A stretch of 64,000 bases of DNA from Hymenobacter sp. YIM 151858-1 (GCF_025979705.1 NZ_CP110136.1:3720001-3784000), one strand, 5' to 3'. Shown: positions 17,984-27,375, counted from the stretch's first letter. Numbers and translations: made by a program. The notes: generated from the sequence alone by a model not told the origin.

Positions 17984-19036
17984 CTACACGGTTTTTACAT
18001 CGGGGGCGGTGAGGAGCTTGGCCAGAAACGTAACGGGCTCGTTGTAGCGGCCGCGCAGGGTGTGGTAGTGCCGCCACGCGGCCTCCGGGTCGGGGTGCAG
18101 TTTCAGGTTGTGCTCCTGCAGGCACTTGTAGGCTTCGAAGAACTCCTGGCGGCTGGGCTCCTCGAGGGCGTCGTTGGGCTCCAGCAGCTCGGTGGGTTTG
18201 CTGCGGGCGTGGCGGTCGAAAAAGCGGTACACGCGGTTCACGGCCAGGCAGCCGGCCTTGAAGGTGAGCTCCACTTGGTTGCTGCGGGGCTGCTCGACGG
18301 CGCTGATGATGAGGGCGGCTGCATCGAGCAGAATGCCGGCGGTGGCAATCCAGGAGCGACCCGGCTGCGGCGAGCGAAAAAACGACAGCACCGGCAGCGA
18401 GGTATGCGTTTCGTCAATCTCCACAAACCATTCTTCCCAGGCGCGCCAATCAGTGTCGTCGTCGAGCAGGGTGCCGCTGCGGTTCAGCCACACAAGCAAG
18501 TTGGTAGCCGTGCTGGGGGCGCCGGCGCGCAGCTCGAGTTGGGCCACCACCAGCTCGCGCCGCGAAAAAGCCTGGTAAATGGTGGGCAGGTACGAGATGA
18601 GCAGCGTCATCAACAGTAAGCCCCAGGTGGCCTCGGAGTACGACAGAAAAGCCCCGGCCAGGGTGTTGGCTTTATCGGAGCCGAGCGTGAGTAGGCTGTT
18701 GCTGCTGAGGCGGTAGCAAAACGTCCAGGAGCCTTCGCCCACGGCCCAAAGCATGCCCGTGTACCCGAGGGCGATGAGGCCCAGCCAAGCGATGGGCAGC
18801 GCCACCAGGGCCACCGGGGCGTACAGGGCCAGCACCCGGTCGCGGCGGGCGAAGGTGCGGCCGGTAGCCGCTATCAAGTGAAACACCAGCCGCACGCTCC
18901 GAAACACGACGGTGCTCAGCAGCACCGACTCGTTGCGCGGCAGCACAAACGCCCGAATGGCGGCCGCCAGCGTGTAGAGCACCACCGCCATGCCCGCCAG
19001 CAGCACCGCGCCGCGTATGGCCCAATCAATCAGCAT
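17984..19036 (-). CDS. Two-pore-helix channel-like membrane protein, function unknown
   Basis: A 350-residue protein with N-terminal membrane helices (~8-30, ~75-100), then a re-entrant-loop-like stretch NSLLTLGSDKANTLAG and another helix (~140-160). The C-terminal half is soluble, with acidic and aromatic stretches. The loop resembles the P-loop of ion_trans_2 potassium channels (TxGxGD), but reads TLGSD, so the selectivity filter is degenerate. I do not recognise a specific family. It could be a channel-derived sensor. Confidence 0.6.
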   Translation of the reverse strand: MLIDWAIRGAVLLAGMAVVLYTLAAAIRAFVLPRNESVLLSTVVFRSVRLVFHLIAATGRTFARRDRVLALYAPVALVALPIAWLGLIALGYTGMLWAVGEGSWTFCYRLSSNSLLTLGSDKANTLAGAFLSYSEATWGLLLMTLLISYLPTIYQAFSRRELVVAQLELRAGAPSTATNLLVWLNRSGTLLDDDTDWRAWEEWFVEIDETHTSLPVLSFFRSPQPGRSWIATAGILLDAAALIISAVEQPRSNQVELTFKAGCLAVNRVYRFFDRHARSKPTELLEPNDALEEPSRQEFFEAYKCLQEHNLKLHPDPEAAWRHYHTLRGRYNEPVTFLAKLLTAPDVKTV

Positions 19037-19127
19037 AAAACCCCGTTAGGTACGTACCGTCGAGGTTGTACGGGCCGGGCGGTGGGCGGTTTGGCCGGGT
19101 TCCTGGGTTGGGGCTGCCGCCGGCTAC

Positions 19128-20507
19128 CTAGGGGCGCCGCTCCTGCCAGAGCTGGCGGAACGATTTGGGCGCCAGTTGCACGGCCTCTCGGCGCTTGTTC
19201 CAGCCGGTTTGGCCCAGCAGGCGGTTCAGCACCCAGCGCTTGGCCGCAATGGGTGCCATGCCCCACAGCCAGCGGTGCTTCATGCCGTAGAGCCACAGCT
19301 TAATGCCGCGTGCCTCGTCAGCGTCGTTGTGGTGCTCGCGCACGCTTTGCTGGCGGTTGAGTAGCAAAATGTTGTGGATAGGGATGCGCACCGGGCAAAC
19401 CGACGAGCAGGCCCCGCACAACGACGAAGCGTAACTCAGGTGCTTGTTGTCTTCGAAACCGGCGAGGTGTGGCGTAATAACCGAGCCAATGGGGCCGGAG
19501 TACGTGGCCTCGTAGGTATGCCCGCCGATGTTTTTGTACACGGGGCACACGTTTAGGCACGCTCCGCACCGGATGCACTGCAGCGCCTCGCGCTTATCGG
19601 GCTGGGCCAGCAGGTTGGTGCGGCCGTTATCGAGCAGCACCACGTACATCTCGTCGGGGCCGTCCTTCTCCAGGGGCTGGCGCGGCCCCAGGTACACGGT
19701 GTTGTACACGGTTAGCTGCTGGCCGGTGCCGCTGGTGCTGAGCAGGGGCCAGAACAAATCGAGGTCCTGCAGCGTCGGAATCAGCTTTTCGATGCCCACC
19801 ACGGCAATGTGCGTGCGCGGAAATGCGGCCGAGAGGCGGGCGTTGCCCTCGTTTTCCGTCACGGCCACACCGCCCACGTCGGCCACCAGAAAATTGCCGC
19901 CCGTAATGCCGATTTCGGCCGCGGTGTACTTGTTGCGCAGCAGCTTGCGCGCGGTGTACACCAGCTGCTGGGCGTCGTCGGTGGGCGCAATCTTCAGGTG
20001 CTTTACGAAGATGTCGGCAATGTCCTTCTTGCTCAGGTGCATGGCCGGCGTTACGATGTGGTAGGGCCGCTCGCCGTTCAGCTGCACGATGTACTCGCCC
20101 AGGTCCGTCTCCACCGATTCGACGCCGTTCTTCTCGAGGTAGTCGTTCAGATGGATTTCCTCCGTGGTCATGCTCTTGGCCTTCACCACGGTGCGGGCCC
20201 GGCGGCGTTGCACAATTTTGCCGATTTCAACGAGGGCCTCCTTGGCATCCTGCGCCCAAATTACCTTGCCGCCGCGCCGGGTAAAGTTTTCCTCCCACTG
20301 CAGCAGGTACTGATCGAGGTTGTTCACCACCTGGGCCTTGCGGTAAGCGGCGCGCGAGCGGGCCAGCTCGTGGTTGCGGTACCACTCGAGGCCTTGCTGC
20401 ACGGCCGCGTTGTACTTGCCAATGTTGAACCGGATTTTGCGGCGGTGCTCCAGGTCGAAGGCTTTCGAATCGGAGTCAACCAGGAATTGAGAAGCTTTAG
20501 CAGTCAT
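19128..20507 (-). CDS. LutB-like lactate utilisation iron-sulfur protein
   Basis: A 459-residue protein with an N-terminal LUD domain (~60-290, with HLSKKDIADIFVKHL and GGNFLVADVGGVAVTENEGN) and a C-terminal ferredoxin-like domain. Two 4Fe-4S motifs are visible: CIRCGACLNVCPVY and CGACSSVCPV. This is the LutB/YkgF architecture of the L-lactate oxidation complex. LutA and LutC are not adjacent, so its partners are elsewhere. ATG at 20507 (TAKASQFLVDSDS) is preferred to an upstream ATG at 20537. Its stop TAG lies inside a CCTAGG (19127). Confidence 0.9.
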   Translation of the reverse strand: MTAKASQFLVDSDSKAFDLEHRRKIRFNIGKYNAAVQQGLEWYRNHELARSRAAYRKAQVVNNLDQYLLQWEENFTRRGGKVIWAQDAKEALVEIGKIVQRRRARTVVKAKSMTTEEIHLNDYLEKNGVESVETDLGEYIVQLNGERPYHIVTPAMHLSKKDIADIFVKHLKIAPTDDAQQLVYTARKLLRNKYTAAEIGITGGNFLVADVGGVAVTENEGNARLSAAFPRTHIAVVGIEKLIPTLQDLDLFWPLLSTSGTGQQLTVYNTVYLGPRQPLEKDGPDEMYVVLLDNGRTNLLAQPDKREALQCIRCGACLNVCPVYKNIGGHTYEATYSGPIGSVITPHLAGFEDNKHLSYASSLCGACSSVCPVRIPIHNILLLNRQQSVREHHNDADEARGIKLWLYGMKHRWLWGMAPIAAKRWVLNRLLGQTGWNKRREAVQLAPKSFRQLWQERRP

Positions 20508-20554
20508 GGCAGCACAAATCGGGGCAATCGGCAGCAATTGTGACTATAAAAATG

Positions 20555-20593
20555 CGGAAGTCTGCCGAGAGTTCAGTTCTCGGCAGACTTCCG
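20555..20593 (-). terminator. Terminator of the first M28 peptidase gene
   Basis: A 16-bp stem (20555-20570 with 20578-20593), CGGAAGTCTGCCGAGA and complement. On the minus strand it is followed by ATTTTTATAG. Confidence 0.75.
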
Positions 20594-20666
20594 GGCAAAA
20601 ACGCACGGTAATTAGGCCGCACCAACGCAGCAACTTGCTGCCAACGGCCACTTGCCCGAGCGAAAC

Positions 20667-22331
20667 CTAGGGCTTGTTCGAATCGACCACGGGGCGGGAG
20701 TCGCGGTTTACCAGCTCCCAGGCCGTATGAAACACCAAACGGCCGCGCTTTTCCATCAGCGGAAATTCAATCTTCTCCACGTCGTCGGTGGTTTGGTGGT
20801 AGTCGGCGTGGTCGCCGGTGGTGTAGAAGATAACCGGCACCTTGTGCTTGGCAAAGTTGTAGTGGTCGGAGCGGTAGTACACGCGCTCGGGGTCTTTGGG
20901 GTCGTTGTAGCGGTAGTCGAGGGCCAGCTGCGTGTACTTCTGGTTCATGGCCTCGCTGATGGCGTGCAGCTCCGACGAGAGCTTATCCGAGCCCACCAGG
21001 CACACGTATTGGTCGCCGGGCTTGTGGTGGTCGTCGGTGCGGCCCACCATGTCCATGTTCAGGTCGGCAATGGTTTGCGCCAGCGGAAACACCGGGTTGC
21101 TGGTATAAAACTCCGAGCCGAACAGGCCTTCTTCCTCGCCCGTAACGGCCAGAAACAGGATGCTGCGGCGCGGGCCGTGCCCTTCGGCTTTGGCTTTGCT
21201 GAATGCCTCGGCCAGCTCCAGCACCGATACCGTGCCCGAGCCGTCGTCGTCGGCGCCGTTGTACACCTTGCCGTCGCGCACGCCTAGGTGGTCGTAGTGG
21301 GCCGAAAGCACCAGCACCTCGTCTTTCTTGTCGGTGCCCTCGAGGTAGCCCATCACGTTTTCGGTGGCGAAGGTTTCCGTTTTGCGCGGCGAGCGTACCA
21401 CCACCTTCGCAGGTTTAAACGAAGCTTTCGTGGGCTTGCCAGCTGCGGCCACGGCAGCCTGGTACTTGGCCACGCCCTCGGCATTGCTGCCCAGCAGCTC
21501 GTAGCCGGCCGCCGTCGAGATGAAATACGTAGCGGCCCTAGGTGGCTGCGCCTGCGCTTTGCCCGGGAAGCCCATGCGCGGCTGGCTGAGGTAGGGCTTA
21601 AACCGCGCCAGCGTTTGGGCAAACTTCTCGGCATCGGGGTTGATGAAGAACACCGAGCGGGCCCCTTTTTGCGTGGCCAGCGCCGATTTGGCGCGGGTAT
21701 CGGCGCCCCATTTGCTGGGCTTGCCATCGGTGCTCAGCAGCGGCTTGCCGTCTTTGGTCGGCTCGCCTACCAGCATCACCAAATCCTTGCCTGTTACATC
21801 GAGCCCGGCGTAGTCGTCGTAGCCGTTGTGCTCGATGCCGTAGCCCACAAACACCGGCTGCAGGGTGGTTTCCTGCGCAAACGGCGAGTCGCCGCTTACA
21901 AAGTAATCCTCCAGCGCCTTGTACTGCTGCTTGCCAATCTGCAGCTTCATTTGCTCGGCGGCCCACTTGTTGCGCTCCAACGTAAAGTGCTGGATGTAGG
22001 GGCTATCGGAGTTTTGCACCGGCCCCGCCAGGCCCAGGGCGGCAAATTGTTTGGCCAGGTACTCGGCAGCCATTTTCTGGCCCTTCTCGCCGGTTTCGCG
22101 GCCTTCGTAGGCGTCCGAGGCCAGCACCGTCAGGTGCTTGCGCAAGTCGTCCTGCGTGATGGTAGCGGCGTAGTTCACGGCCCAGTCGGTGGCAGCCGGT
22201 GCCGCCGCCGCTTGTTCCGTTTTGGTCTTCGTCTTGACCTTGGTTTTGCTCTGGGCCAGCGCGGGCTGGGCGCCACCTAGGGCCGCCCAACCCAAAGCCG
22301 CGGCCAGGGCGTAAAGTTGAGGTTTGTGCAT
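20667..22331 (-). CDS. M28-family metallopeptidase, exported (copy 1)
   Basis: A 554-residue secreted zinc peptidase. Signal peptide ~1-26, a Lys/Thr linker, a PA-type insert domain (~120-290), then the M28 catalytic core. Zinc ligands and the catalytic acid are visible in VLSAHYDHLG, YNGADDDGSGT, FLAVTGEEEGLFGS, NMDMVGRTD and FYTTGDHADYHQTTDD. Aminopeptidase activity is inferred from the family. It is about half identical by eye to the next gene downstream, so the pair is a tandem duplication. Its stop TAG lies in CCTAGG (20666). Confidence 0.92.
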   Translation of the reverse strand: MHKPQLYALAAALGWAALGGAQPALAQSKTKVKTKTKTEQAAAAPAATDWAVNYAATITQDDLRKHLTVLASDAYEGRETGEKGQKMAAEYLAKQFAALGLAGPVQNSDSPYIQHFTLERNKWAAEQMKLQIGKQQYKALEDYFVSGDSPFAQETTLQPVFVGYGIEHNGYDDYAGLDVTGKDLVMLVGEPTKDGKPLLSTDGKPSKWGADTRAKSALATQKGARSVFFINPDAEKFAQTLARFKPYLSQPRMGFPGKAQAQPPRAATYFISTAAGYELLGSNAEGVAKYQAAVAAAGKPTKASFKPAKVVVRSPRKTETFATENVMGYLEGTDKKDEVLVLSAHYDHLGVRDGKVYNGADDDGSGTVSVLELAEAFSKAKAEGHGPRRSILFLAVTGEEEGLFGSEFYTSNPVFPLAQTIADLNMDMVGRTDDHHKPGDQYVCLVGSDKLSSELHAISEAMNQKYTQLALDYRYNDPKDPERVYYRSDHYNFAKHKVPVIFYTTGDHADYHQTTDDVEKIEFPLMEKRGRLVFHTAWELVNRDSRPVVDSNKP

Positions 22332-22397
22332 AAGGCAAAATTATTGGCTGTCGGAGATATTGCTGGGCTTAAGCCCGCCCGGGGGCGCTGCTAAATG

Positions 22398-22433
22398 CAA
22401 CGGCCCGGCAGATGGATACCTGCCGGGCCGTTG
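22398..22433 (-). terminator. Terminator-like hairpin after second M28 gene
   Basis: Perfect 14-bp stem (22398-22411 with 22420-22433), CAACGGCCCGGCAG and complement, 8-nt loop. No clear T-run. Confidence 0.5.
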
Positions 22434-22540
22434 GGGGTAAGTAGCCGATAGCCAGCGGGGGCTAAGGTGCTCGGCAGGCAGTGGCATGCTCCCAAAGCTC
22501 TCCTTGCCCGCAGTGCCCGCTACCGGCTACTCAAAGTCAC

Positions 22541-24244
22541 CTAGGGTTTGTTCGAGTCGACCACGATGCGGTTGTCGCGGTTCACCAGCTCCCAGGCCGC
22601 ATGGAACACCACGCGGGCGCGCTTCTCCATTTTCGGGAATTCAATTTTGTCGACTTCGTCTTTGGCGCCGTGGTAATCGTCGTGCACGCCGTTGAAGAAA
22701 AACGCCACCGGAATGCCGTGCTTCGCGAAGTTGTAGTGGTCGGAGCGGTAGTAGAAGCGGTTCGGATCGTTCGGGTCGTTGTAGCGGAAGTCCAGATCCA
22801 TGGCGCCGTTCTTCTCGTTGGCGGCCAGCACAATCTTGTGCAGCTCCGAGGAGAGCTTGTCCGAGCCAATCACGTATACGTAGTCGCCTTTGCCTTCGTG
22901 CTCCTTATCGGTACGGCCCACCATGTCGATGTTCAGGTCGGCTACGGTTTGGGCCAGCGGGAACACGGGGTGGTCGGAGTAGTACTCCGAGCCCAGCAGG
23001 CCCTTTTCTTCGCCCGTTACCGTCAGGAACAGGATGCTGCGGCGCGGGCCGTGGCCCTCGGCTTTAGCTTTCACGAACGCCTCGGCCATTTCGAGCACCG
23101 ATACCGTGCCCGAGCCGTCGTCGTCGGCGCCGTTGTGCACCTCGCCGTTAATGATGCCGATGTGGTCGTAGTGCGCCGATACCACAATCAGTTCGTCCTT
23201 TTTGTCGGTGCCCTCGAGGTAGCCCAGCACGTTTTCGGTCGTGAACTTCTCGCGCTTCTTGGGGGCGCTGATGGCAAACTTCGCGGGCTTAAAGGTGGCC
23301 TTGGTGGGTTTACCGCTGGCGCCTACGCCGGTTTCGTACTTGCGCACGTTGGCATCGGTGGTGCCCAGCAGCTTGGCACCTAGGGCCGGCGACACGAAGA
23401 ACGTGGCCGCGCGGGGTTCCTTCTTGGCATCGGCAAAGCCAATGCTGGGGCGGCTCAGGTAAGGCGCCATGCGGGCCGCCGTTTTGCCGAAGTTGTCGTT
23501 GGGGTTGAAGCTCACGAAGAACACCGAGCGGGCGCCCTTTTGCGTGGCCATGGCCGCCTTGGCGCGGTAGTCGTTGCCCCATTTGCTGGCGGCGCCGTCT
23601 TTGCCCAGCAGGGCTTTGCCGTCCTTGGTCGGCTCGCCCATCAGGATGATGAGGTCCTTGCCTTTTACATCGAGGCCGGCGTAATCGGAGTAGCCATCCT
23701 GCTCGATGCCGTAGCCCACAAACACCGGCTGCACAGTGGTTTCCTGCTCAAACGGCGAGCCGCCGTAAGCGTAGAAATCCTCCATCCACTTAAACGTTTG
23801 GCCGCCCACTTTCAGGGTAGCGCCGCCCGCCCACGTGCTGCGCTCCATCGTGAAGTGCTGCATGTAGGGGTTGTCGGAGTCTTTCACGGGGCCCACCAGG
23901 CCCAGCTCCTGAAAGCGCTTGGCCAGGTACTCGGCAGCCATCTTCTGGCCCTTTTCGCCGGTTTCTCGGCCTTCGTAAGCGTCCGAGGCCAGCACCGTCA
24001 GGTGCTTGCGCAGGTCGTCCTGCGTGATGGTGGCGGCGTAGGTGGTGGCCAGGTCGGCGGCGGGGGCTGCGGCGGCAGCCGCGGCCGGGGCAGCCGCGGC
24101 AGCGGGCGCTGCGGCGCCCTTCGGGGCCTCCGACTTGTGCTTTACCTTCACCTTGCGCTTGCCGCTAGGTGCATCTTGCGCCGCAGCCGGCCCGGCAACT
24201 ACCGAGGCAGCCAGCAGCAGCGCGTAAAAAGACTTGTGTGACAT
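22541..24244 (-). CDS. M28-family metallopeptidase, exported (copy 2)
   Basis: A 567-residue paralogue of the neighbouring peptidase with the same order of parts: signal peptide (~1-22), a low-complexity Ala/Pro linker (~40-70), PA-type insert, and M28 core. The same metal motifs appear (VVSAHYDHIG, HNGADDDGSGT, FLTVTGEEKGLLGS, NIDMVGRTD, FFFNGVHDDYHGAKD). ATG at 24244 gives a proper signal peptide; an in-frame ATG at 24340 would bury it. Its stop TAG is again part of a CCTAGG (22540), as in copy 1, so this C-terminus was probably duplicated with the gene. Confidence 0.92.
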   Translation of the reverse strand: MSHKSFYALLLAASVVAGPAAAQDAPSGKRKVKVKHKSEAPKGAAAPAAAAAPAAAAAAAPAADLATTYAATITQDDLRKHLTVLASDAYEGRETGEKGQKMAAEYLAKRFQELGLVGPVKDSDNPYMQHFTMERSTWAGGATLKVGGQTFKWMEDFYAYGGSPFEQETTVQPVFVGYGIEQDGYSDYAGLDVKGKDLIILMGEPTKDGKALLGKDGAASKWGNDYRAKAAMATQKGARSVFFVSFNPNDNFGKTAARMAPYLSRPSIGFADAKKEPRAATFFVSPALGAKLLGTTDANVRKYETGVGASGKPTKATFKPAKFAISAPKKREKFTTENVLGYLEGTDKKDELIVVSAHYDHIGIINGEVHNGADDDGSGTVSVLEMAEAFVKAKAEGHGPRRSILFLTVTGEEKGLLGSEYYSDHPVFPLAQTVADLNIDMVGRTDKEHEGKGDYVYVIGSDKLSSELHKIVLAANEKNGAMDLDFRYNDPNDPNRFYYRSDHYNFAKHGIPVAFFFNGVHDDYHGAKDEVDKIEFPKMEKRARVVFHAAWELVNRDNRIVVDSNKP

Positions 24245-24368
24245 AGGCAGACAGCGCACCGCGCTGCGAGTAGGGGAAAGGGTGAGTGAATAAGAAGTAG
24301 AGCGGGGGTTTGCCAGGCAAAGACACTCGACAAATGGCAAGGTTGCCGCCCGGCCCTAGGTGGTTTGG

Positions 24369-24848
24369 CTAAGCTTGCACAATGAGCACCGTGGCGTAGG
24401 CCGCCACGCCCTCCTGCCGGCCCACAAAGCCCAGCTTTTCGGTGGTGGTGGCCTTGATGGAGATGTCGCCTTCGGGAATGCCCATCACCTCGGCCAGCAC
24501 GCGCTGCATCTCGGCAATGTGCGGGTTCACTTTGGGCCGCTCCAGGCAAATCGTCGAGTCGATGTTGCTCACCTCGTAGCCCCGCTCGCGCAGCAGGCGC
24601 ATCACCTCGCGCAGCAGGCGTTTCGAGTCGATGCCTTTGTACTGCGGGTCGGTGTCGGGGAAGTGGAAACCGATGTCGCGCAGGTTGGCCGCGCCCAGCA
24701 GCGCGTCGCAGATAACGTGGATGAGCACATCGGCGTCGGAATGACCTAGGGCGCCGTGGGTGTGTTCGATCTGAATGCCGCCGAGCCAGAAAGGCAGGCC
24801 CTCGCGCAGCTGGTGCACATCGTAGCCGAAGCCGGTGCGAATTCTCAT
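24369..24848 (-). CDS. ispF: 2-C-methyl-D-erythritol 2,4-cyclodiphosphate synthase
   Basis: A 159-residue MEP-pathway enzyme. The start RIRTGFGYDVHQL gives the zinc ligands D10 and H12; the third His is in LGHSDADVLIHVICDALLGA. The substrate loop is DIGFHFPDTDPQYKGIDS and the C-terminal motif is IKATTTEKLGFVGRQEGVAA. Trimeric cytoplasmic enzyme with a normal length. ATG at 24848 is preferred over 24860 because the family starts directly with this strand. Confidence 0.96.
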   Translation of the reverse strand: MRIRTGFGYDVHQLREGLPFWLGGIQIEHTHGALGHSDADVLIHVICDALLGAANLRDIGFHFPDTDPQYKGIDSKRLLREVMRLLRERGYEVSNIDSTICLERPKVNPHIAEMQRVLAEVMGIPEGDISIKATTTEKLGFVGRQEGVAAYATVLIVQA

Positions 24849-25030
24849 GTGAGCAGGCAATTGGGGTAAAAATACGACTCCAAGGTACGGAGCCGGGGCC
24901 GTACGGCCGAGTTGGCAGCTTGGGGGCAGTGCGTTTTAAAAAAGTAGGGGGCAGGGTAAGGTAAAACCACTGCGCCTGCGTCGGCCCCAAAAGCCGACCG
25001 AACAATCCAGAATAATAGCGAAAAAATAAT

Positions 25031-25058
25031 GGAAACTTTGGGTCCACTTATAGTTTCC
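25031..25058 (+). promoter_or_regulatory. Candidate TetR operator
   Basis: Inverted repeat GGAAACT-N14-AGTTTCC (25031-25037 with 25052-25058). It covers the -33 TTTG (25037-25040) and ends 4 nt before the -7 box of the tetR-efflux operon, a good place for autorepression. Confidence 0.45.
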
Positions 25059-25062
25059 GTTG

Positions 25063-25070
25063 TACCTTTG
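25063..25070 (+). promoter_or_regulatory. -7 box of the tetR-efflux operon, leaderless type
   Basis: TACCTTTG ends only 4 nt before the GTG start at 25075. With a TTTG at 25037-25040, 22 nt upstream, it looks like a full Bacteroidota promoter. The transcript would begin at or very near the start codon. Confidence 0.55.
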
Positions 25071-25074
25071 TGCC

Positions 25075-25710
25075 GTGAGTACGGAAATAAAGGATCGGAT
25101 TCTGCAGGCGGCAGTTGAGCTGTTTATGCGCAACGGCATCCGCAGTGTTTCAATGGATGACATCGCCGCCCAACTCGGCATGTCGAAAAAGACGCTCTAC
25201 AAGTGGTTCGATAACAAAGACCAGATTGTGCTGGCTACCATGCAGCAGCACCTGGGCCGCGAAGAATCGAGCTGCGAGCTGGTGTTTGCCGCCGGCGGCA
25301 ACGCATTGGAGGAAATGTTCAGCCTGATGCACTGGCACAAGCAAATGCTCTCGACGGTGCACCCGAGCATCTTCCATGAGTTGCAGAAATACTACCCCGA
25401 AGCCTGGGCCTTGTTCGAGGAGCACAAGAACACGTTCATCCTCAGCAAGATCACCGAGAACCTGCGCCGGGGCATCGACGAAGGCCTGTTCCGGGCCGAC
25501 CTCGATGTGGAAATAATAGCCCGGCTGCGCCTGGCCGAGATTGAGCTGATGTTCGACGGGCGCGTGTTTCCGCCGCGGCAGTTTGAGCTGCAGCGCCTGC
25601 ACATGGCCACCGTCGAGCACTACCTCTATGGCATTTGCACCGTCAAGGGCCACCGGCTCATCAACCAGTACCGCCAGGTTACGGAAGAAGTCGAAGAAGA
25701 AATCAAGTAA
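25075..25710 (+). CDS. TetR/AcrR-family transcriptional regulator
   Basis: A 211-residue repressor-type protein. The N-terminal TetR helix-turn-helix (~3-50) reads STEIKDRILQAAVELFMRNG, then SVSMDDIAAQLGMSKKTLYK. The ligand-binding domain is less conserved. It starts with GTG at 25075; a TTG at 25060 would overlap the promoter box. It is the first gene of the efflux operon, with tolC 33 nt downstream, so it probably represses its own operon and responds to a pump substrate. Confidence 0.9.
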   Translation: MSTEIKDRILQAAVELFMRNGIRSVSMDDIAAQLGMSKKTLYKWFDNKDQIVLATMQQHLGREESSCELVFAAGGNALEEMFSLMHWHKQMLSTVHPSIFHELQKYYPEAWALFEEHKNTFILSKITENLRRGIDEGLFRADLDVEIIARLRLAEIELMFDGRVFPPRQFELQRLHMATVEHYLYGICTVKGHRLINQYRQVTEEVEEEIK

Positions 25711-25743
25711 GTCTCCCGCTCTCAACTCCTATACCATCTCGCA

Positions 25744-27264
25744 ATGAAAAAAGCGTTTCGCCTGCTGCTGCTGGTAGCTGCACCGGGCCTTTTGGGGCTG
25801 CCCACGCTATCGGCGCAAACCCCCTCCACGGGGCAGCCGGTGGCCACCAGCACCCCCATGGCTTTCAGCTTGCAGCAGGCCATCAACTACGCGTTGCAGA
25901 ACAAGTCTACGCTGCAGGCTACGCGCATCAACGAGAAAGTGGCGCAGGCGCGCGTGGGCGAAATCCGCGCTACGGGCTTGCCACAGATCAACGGCGCCGT
26001 TACCGTCACCGACAACTTTAAGCTGCAGAAGGCACTGGTAAGCTTCCCCAACCAGCAAACCGTGCTCACGCGCGAGCAAATCAACCAGGCCCAGGGCGGG
26101 CAGGAGGCGGTGCTCACGAGCCGCCAGGGCCCGGCCATTCCGCCGCAGCCGTTCGCGTTTGGCCTGCAGTGGCAGGGCACCGCCGGCGTGCAGGCTTCGC
26201 AGCTGTTGTTCAACGGCTCGTACCTCCTAGGTCTGAAAGCAGCCAAAGTGTACGAGGCCCTGTCGGTGAAGCAGACGCAGCAAAGCGAAATCGAGGTGAT
26301 GGAGCAGGTGTCGAAAGCCTACTACAGCACCCTGGTGGCCCGCGAGCGGCTGCAGCTGCTGGCGCGCAACGTGGAGCGCCTCGACACTCTGCTGTACCAA
26401 ACCAAGCAAACCTACAAGGAAGGCTTTGTTGAAAAGCTCGACGTGGACCGCCTGCAGGTGCAGGTAAACAACCTGAAGATTGAGCAGCAAAATGCCCAAC
26501 GCCTTGTCGATCTGAGCGTGGCCTTGCTGAAGTTTCAGATGGGCCTTGATCAGCGGCAGCCCGTTACCCTCACCGATAACCTCGACGGGGCCGTGGTAGA
26601 TGCCGAAGCCGAGCGCCAGCGCCTCAACGCGGGCCTCAGCACCGATTTCAACTACAGCAACCGCGTGGAGTACTCGGTGCTGGAAACCCAGCGCGACCTG
26701 GCCGTGCTCGACGTACGCAACCGCCGCGCGGGCTACCTGCCTTCGCTTAACCTGGTGGCCGGCTATGGCGTCAACGGCTCCGATCGTACCCTAGGTGGCC
26801 TGATGGAATTCCGCGGTACCAATTCATTCAACGAGCAGGGCTTCCGCAACCAAAACTGGTTTGGCTTCGGCAACGTCGGCCTGCAGCTTTCTGTCCCGGT
26901 GTTCGATGGCTTCCGCAAGAAGTACAGCATCGAGCAGGGCAAGCTGGCCCTGGAGCAGGTAAACAAAGGCTTTACCACGCTGCAGCAGAGCATCGATTTG
27001 CAGCGCGCCCAAACCCAAACCACCCTGCAAAACTCGCTCGATGTGCTGGCCAACCAAAAAGCCAACCTCGACCTGGCCACCAACGTGGCGCGCGTGGCCA
27101 AGATCAAGTTTCAGGAGGGCGTAGGCTCGAACCTGGAGGTGATTACGGCCGAAACCGATTTGCGCCAGGCCCAAACCAACTACTACGCAGCCTTGTATGA
27201 TGTGCTGGTAGCCAAAGTAGACTTCAACAAAGCGTCGGGCTCTCTCTCGACGCCGAGCAAATAG
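25744..27264 (+). CDS. TolC-family outer membrane efflux protein
   Basis: A 506-residue outer membrane channel with signal peptide (~1-24, ending LSAQT). Two related halves of long coiled-coil helices and beta strands follow, typical of TolC/OEP proteins (LQQAINYALQNKSTLQATRI near the start, VEYSVLETQRDLAVLDVRNR mid-way, VGSNLEVITAETDLRQAQTN near the end). It is second in the tetR operon and is expected to dock with the adaptor and RND pump encoded next. Two CCTAGG copies (26226, 26790) encode Leu-Gly. Confidence 0.94.
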   Translation: MKKAFRLLLLVAAPGLLGLPTLSAQTPSTGQPVATSTPMAFSLQQAINYALQNKSTLQATRINEKVAQARVGEIRATGLPQINGAVTVTDNFKLQKALVSFPNQQTVLTREQINQAQGGQEAVLTSRQGPAIPPQPFAFGLQWQGTAGVQASQLLFNGSYLLGLKAAKVYEALSVKQTQQSEIEVMEQVSKAYYSTLVARERLQLLARNVERLDTLLYQTKQTYKEGFVEKLDVDRLQVQVNNLKIEQQNAQRLVDLSVALLKFQMGLDQRQPVTLTDNLDGAVVDAEAERQRLNAGLSTDFNYSNRVEYSVLETQRDLAVLDVRNRRAGYLPSLNLVAGYGVNGSDRTLGGLMEFRGTNSFNEQGFRNQNWFGFGNVGLQLSVPVFDGFRKKYSIEQGKLALEQVNKGFTTLQQSIDLQRAQTQTTLQNSLDVLANQKANLDLATNVARVAKIKFQEGVGSNLEVITAETDLRQAQTNYYAALYDVLVAKVDFNKASGSLSTPSK

Positions 27265-27375
27265 GCGGTTAGCGCCTGATACCCCATGCAAACGCTCCCC
27301 GCGAACACTTCAACCATGAAACGTTCTTTTCAGCAGGCTTTCGCTAACCGCACGCTGTTTTTGGCTACTCGTACC

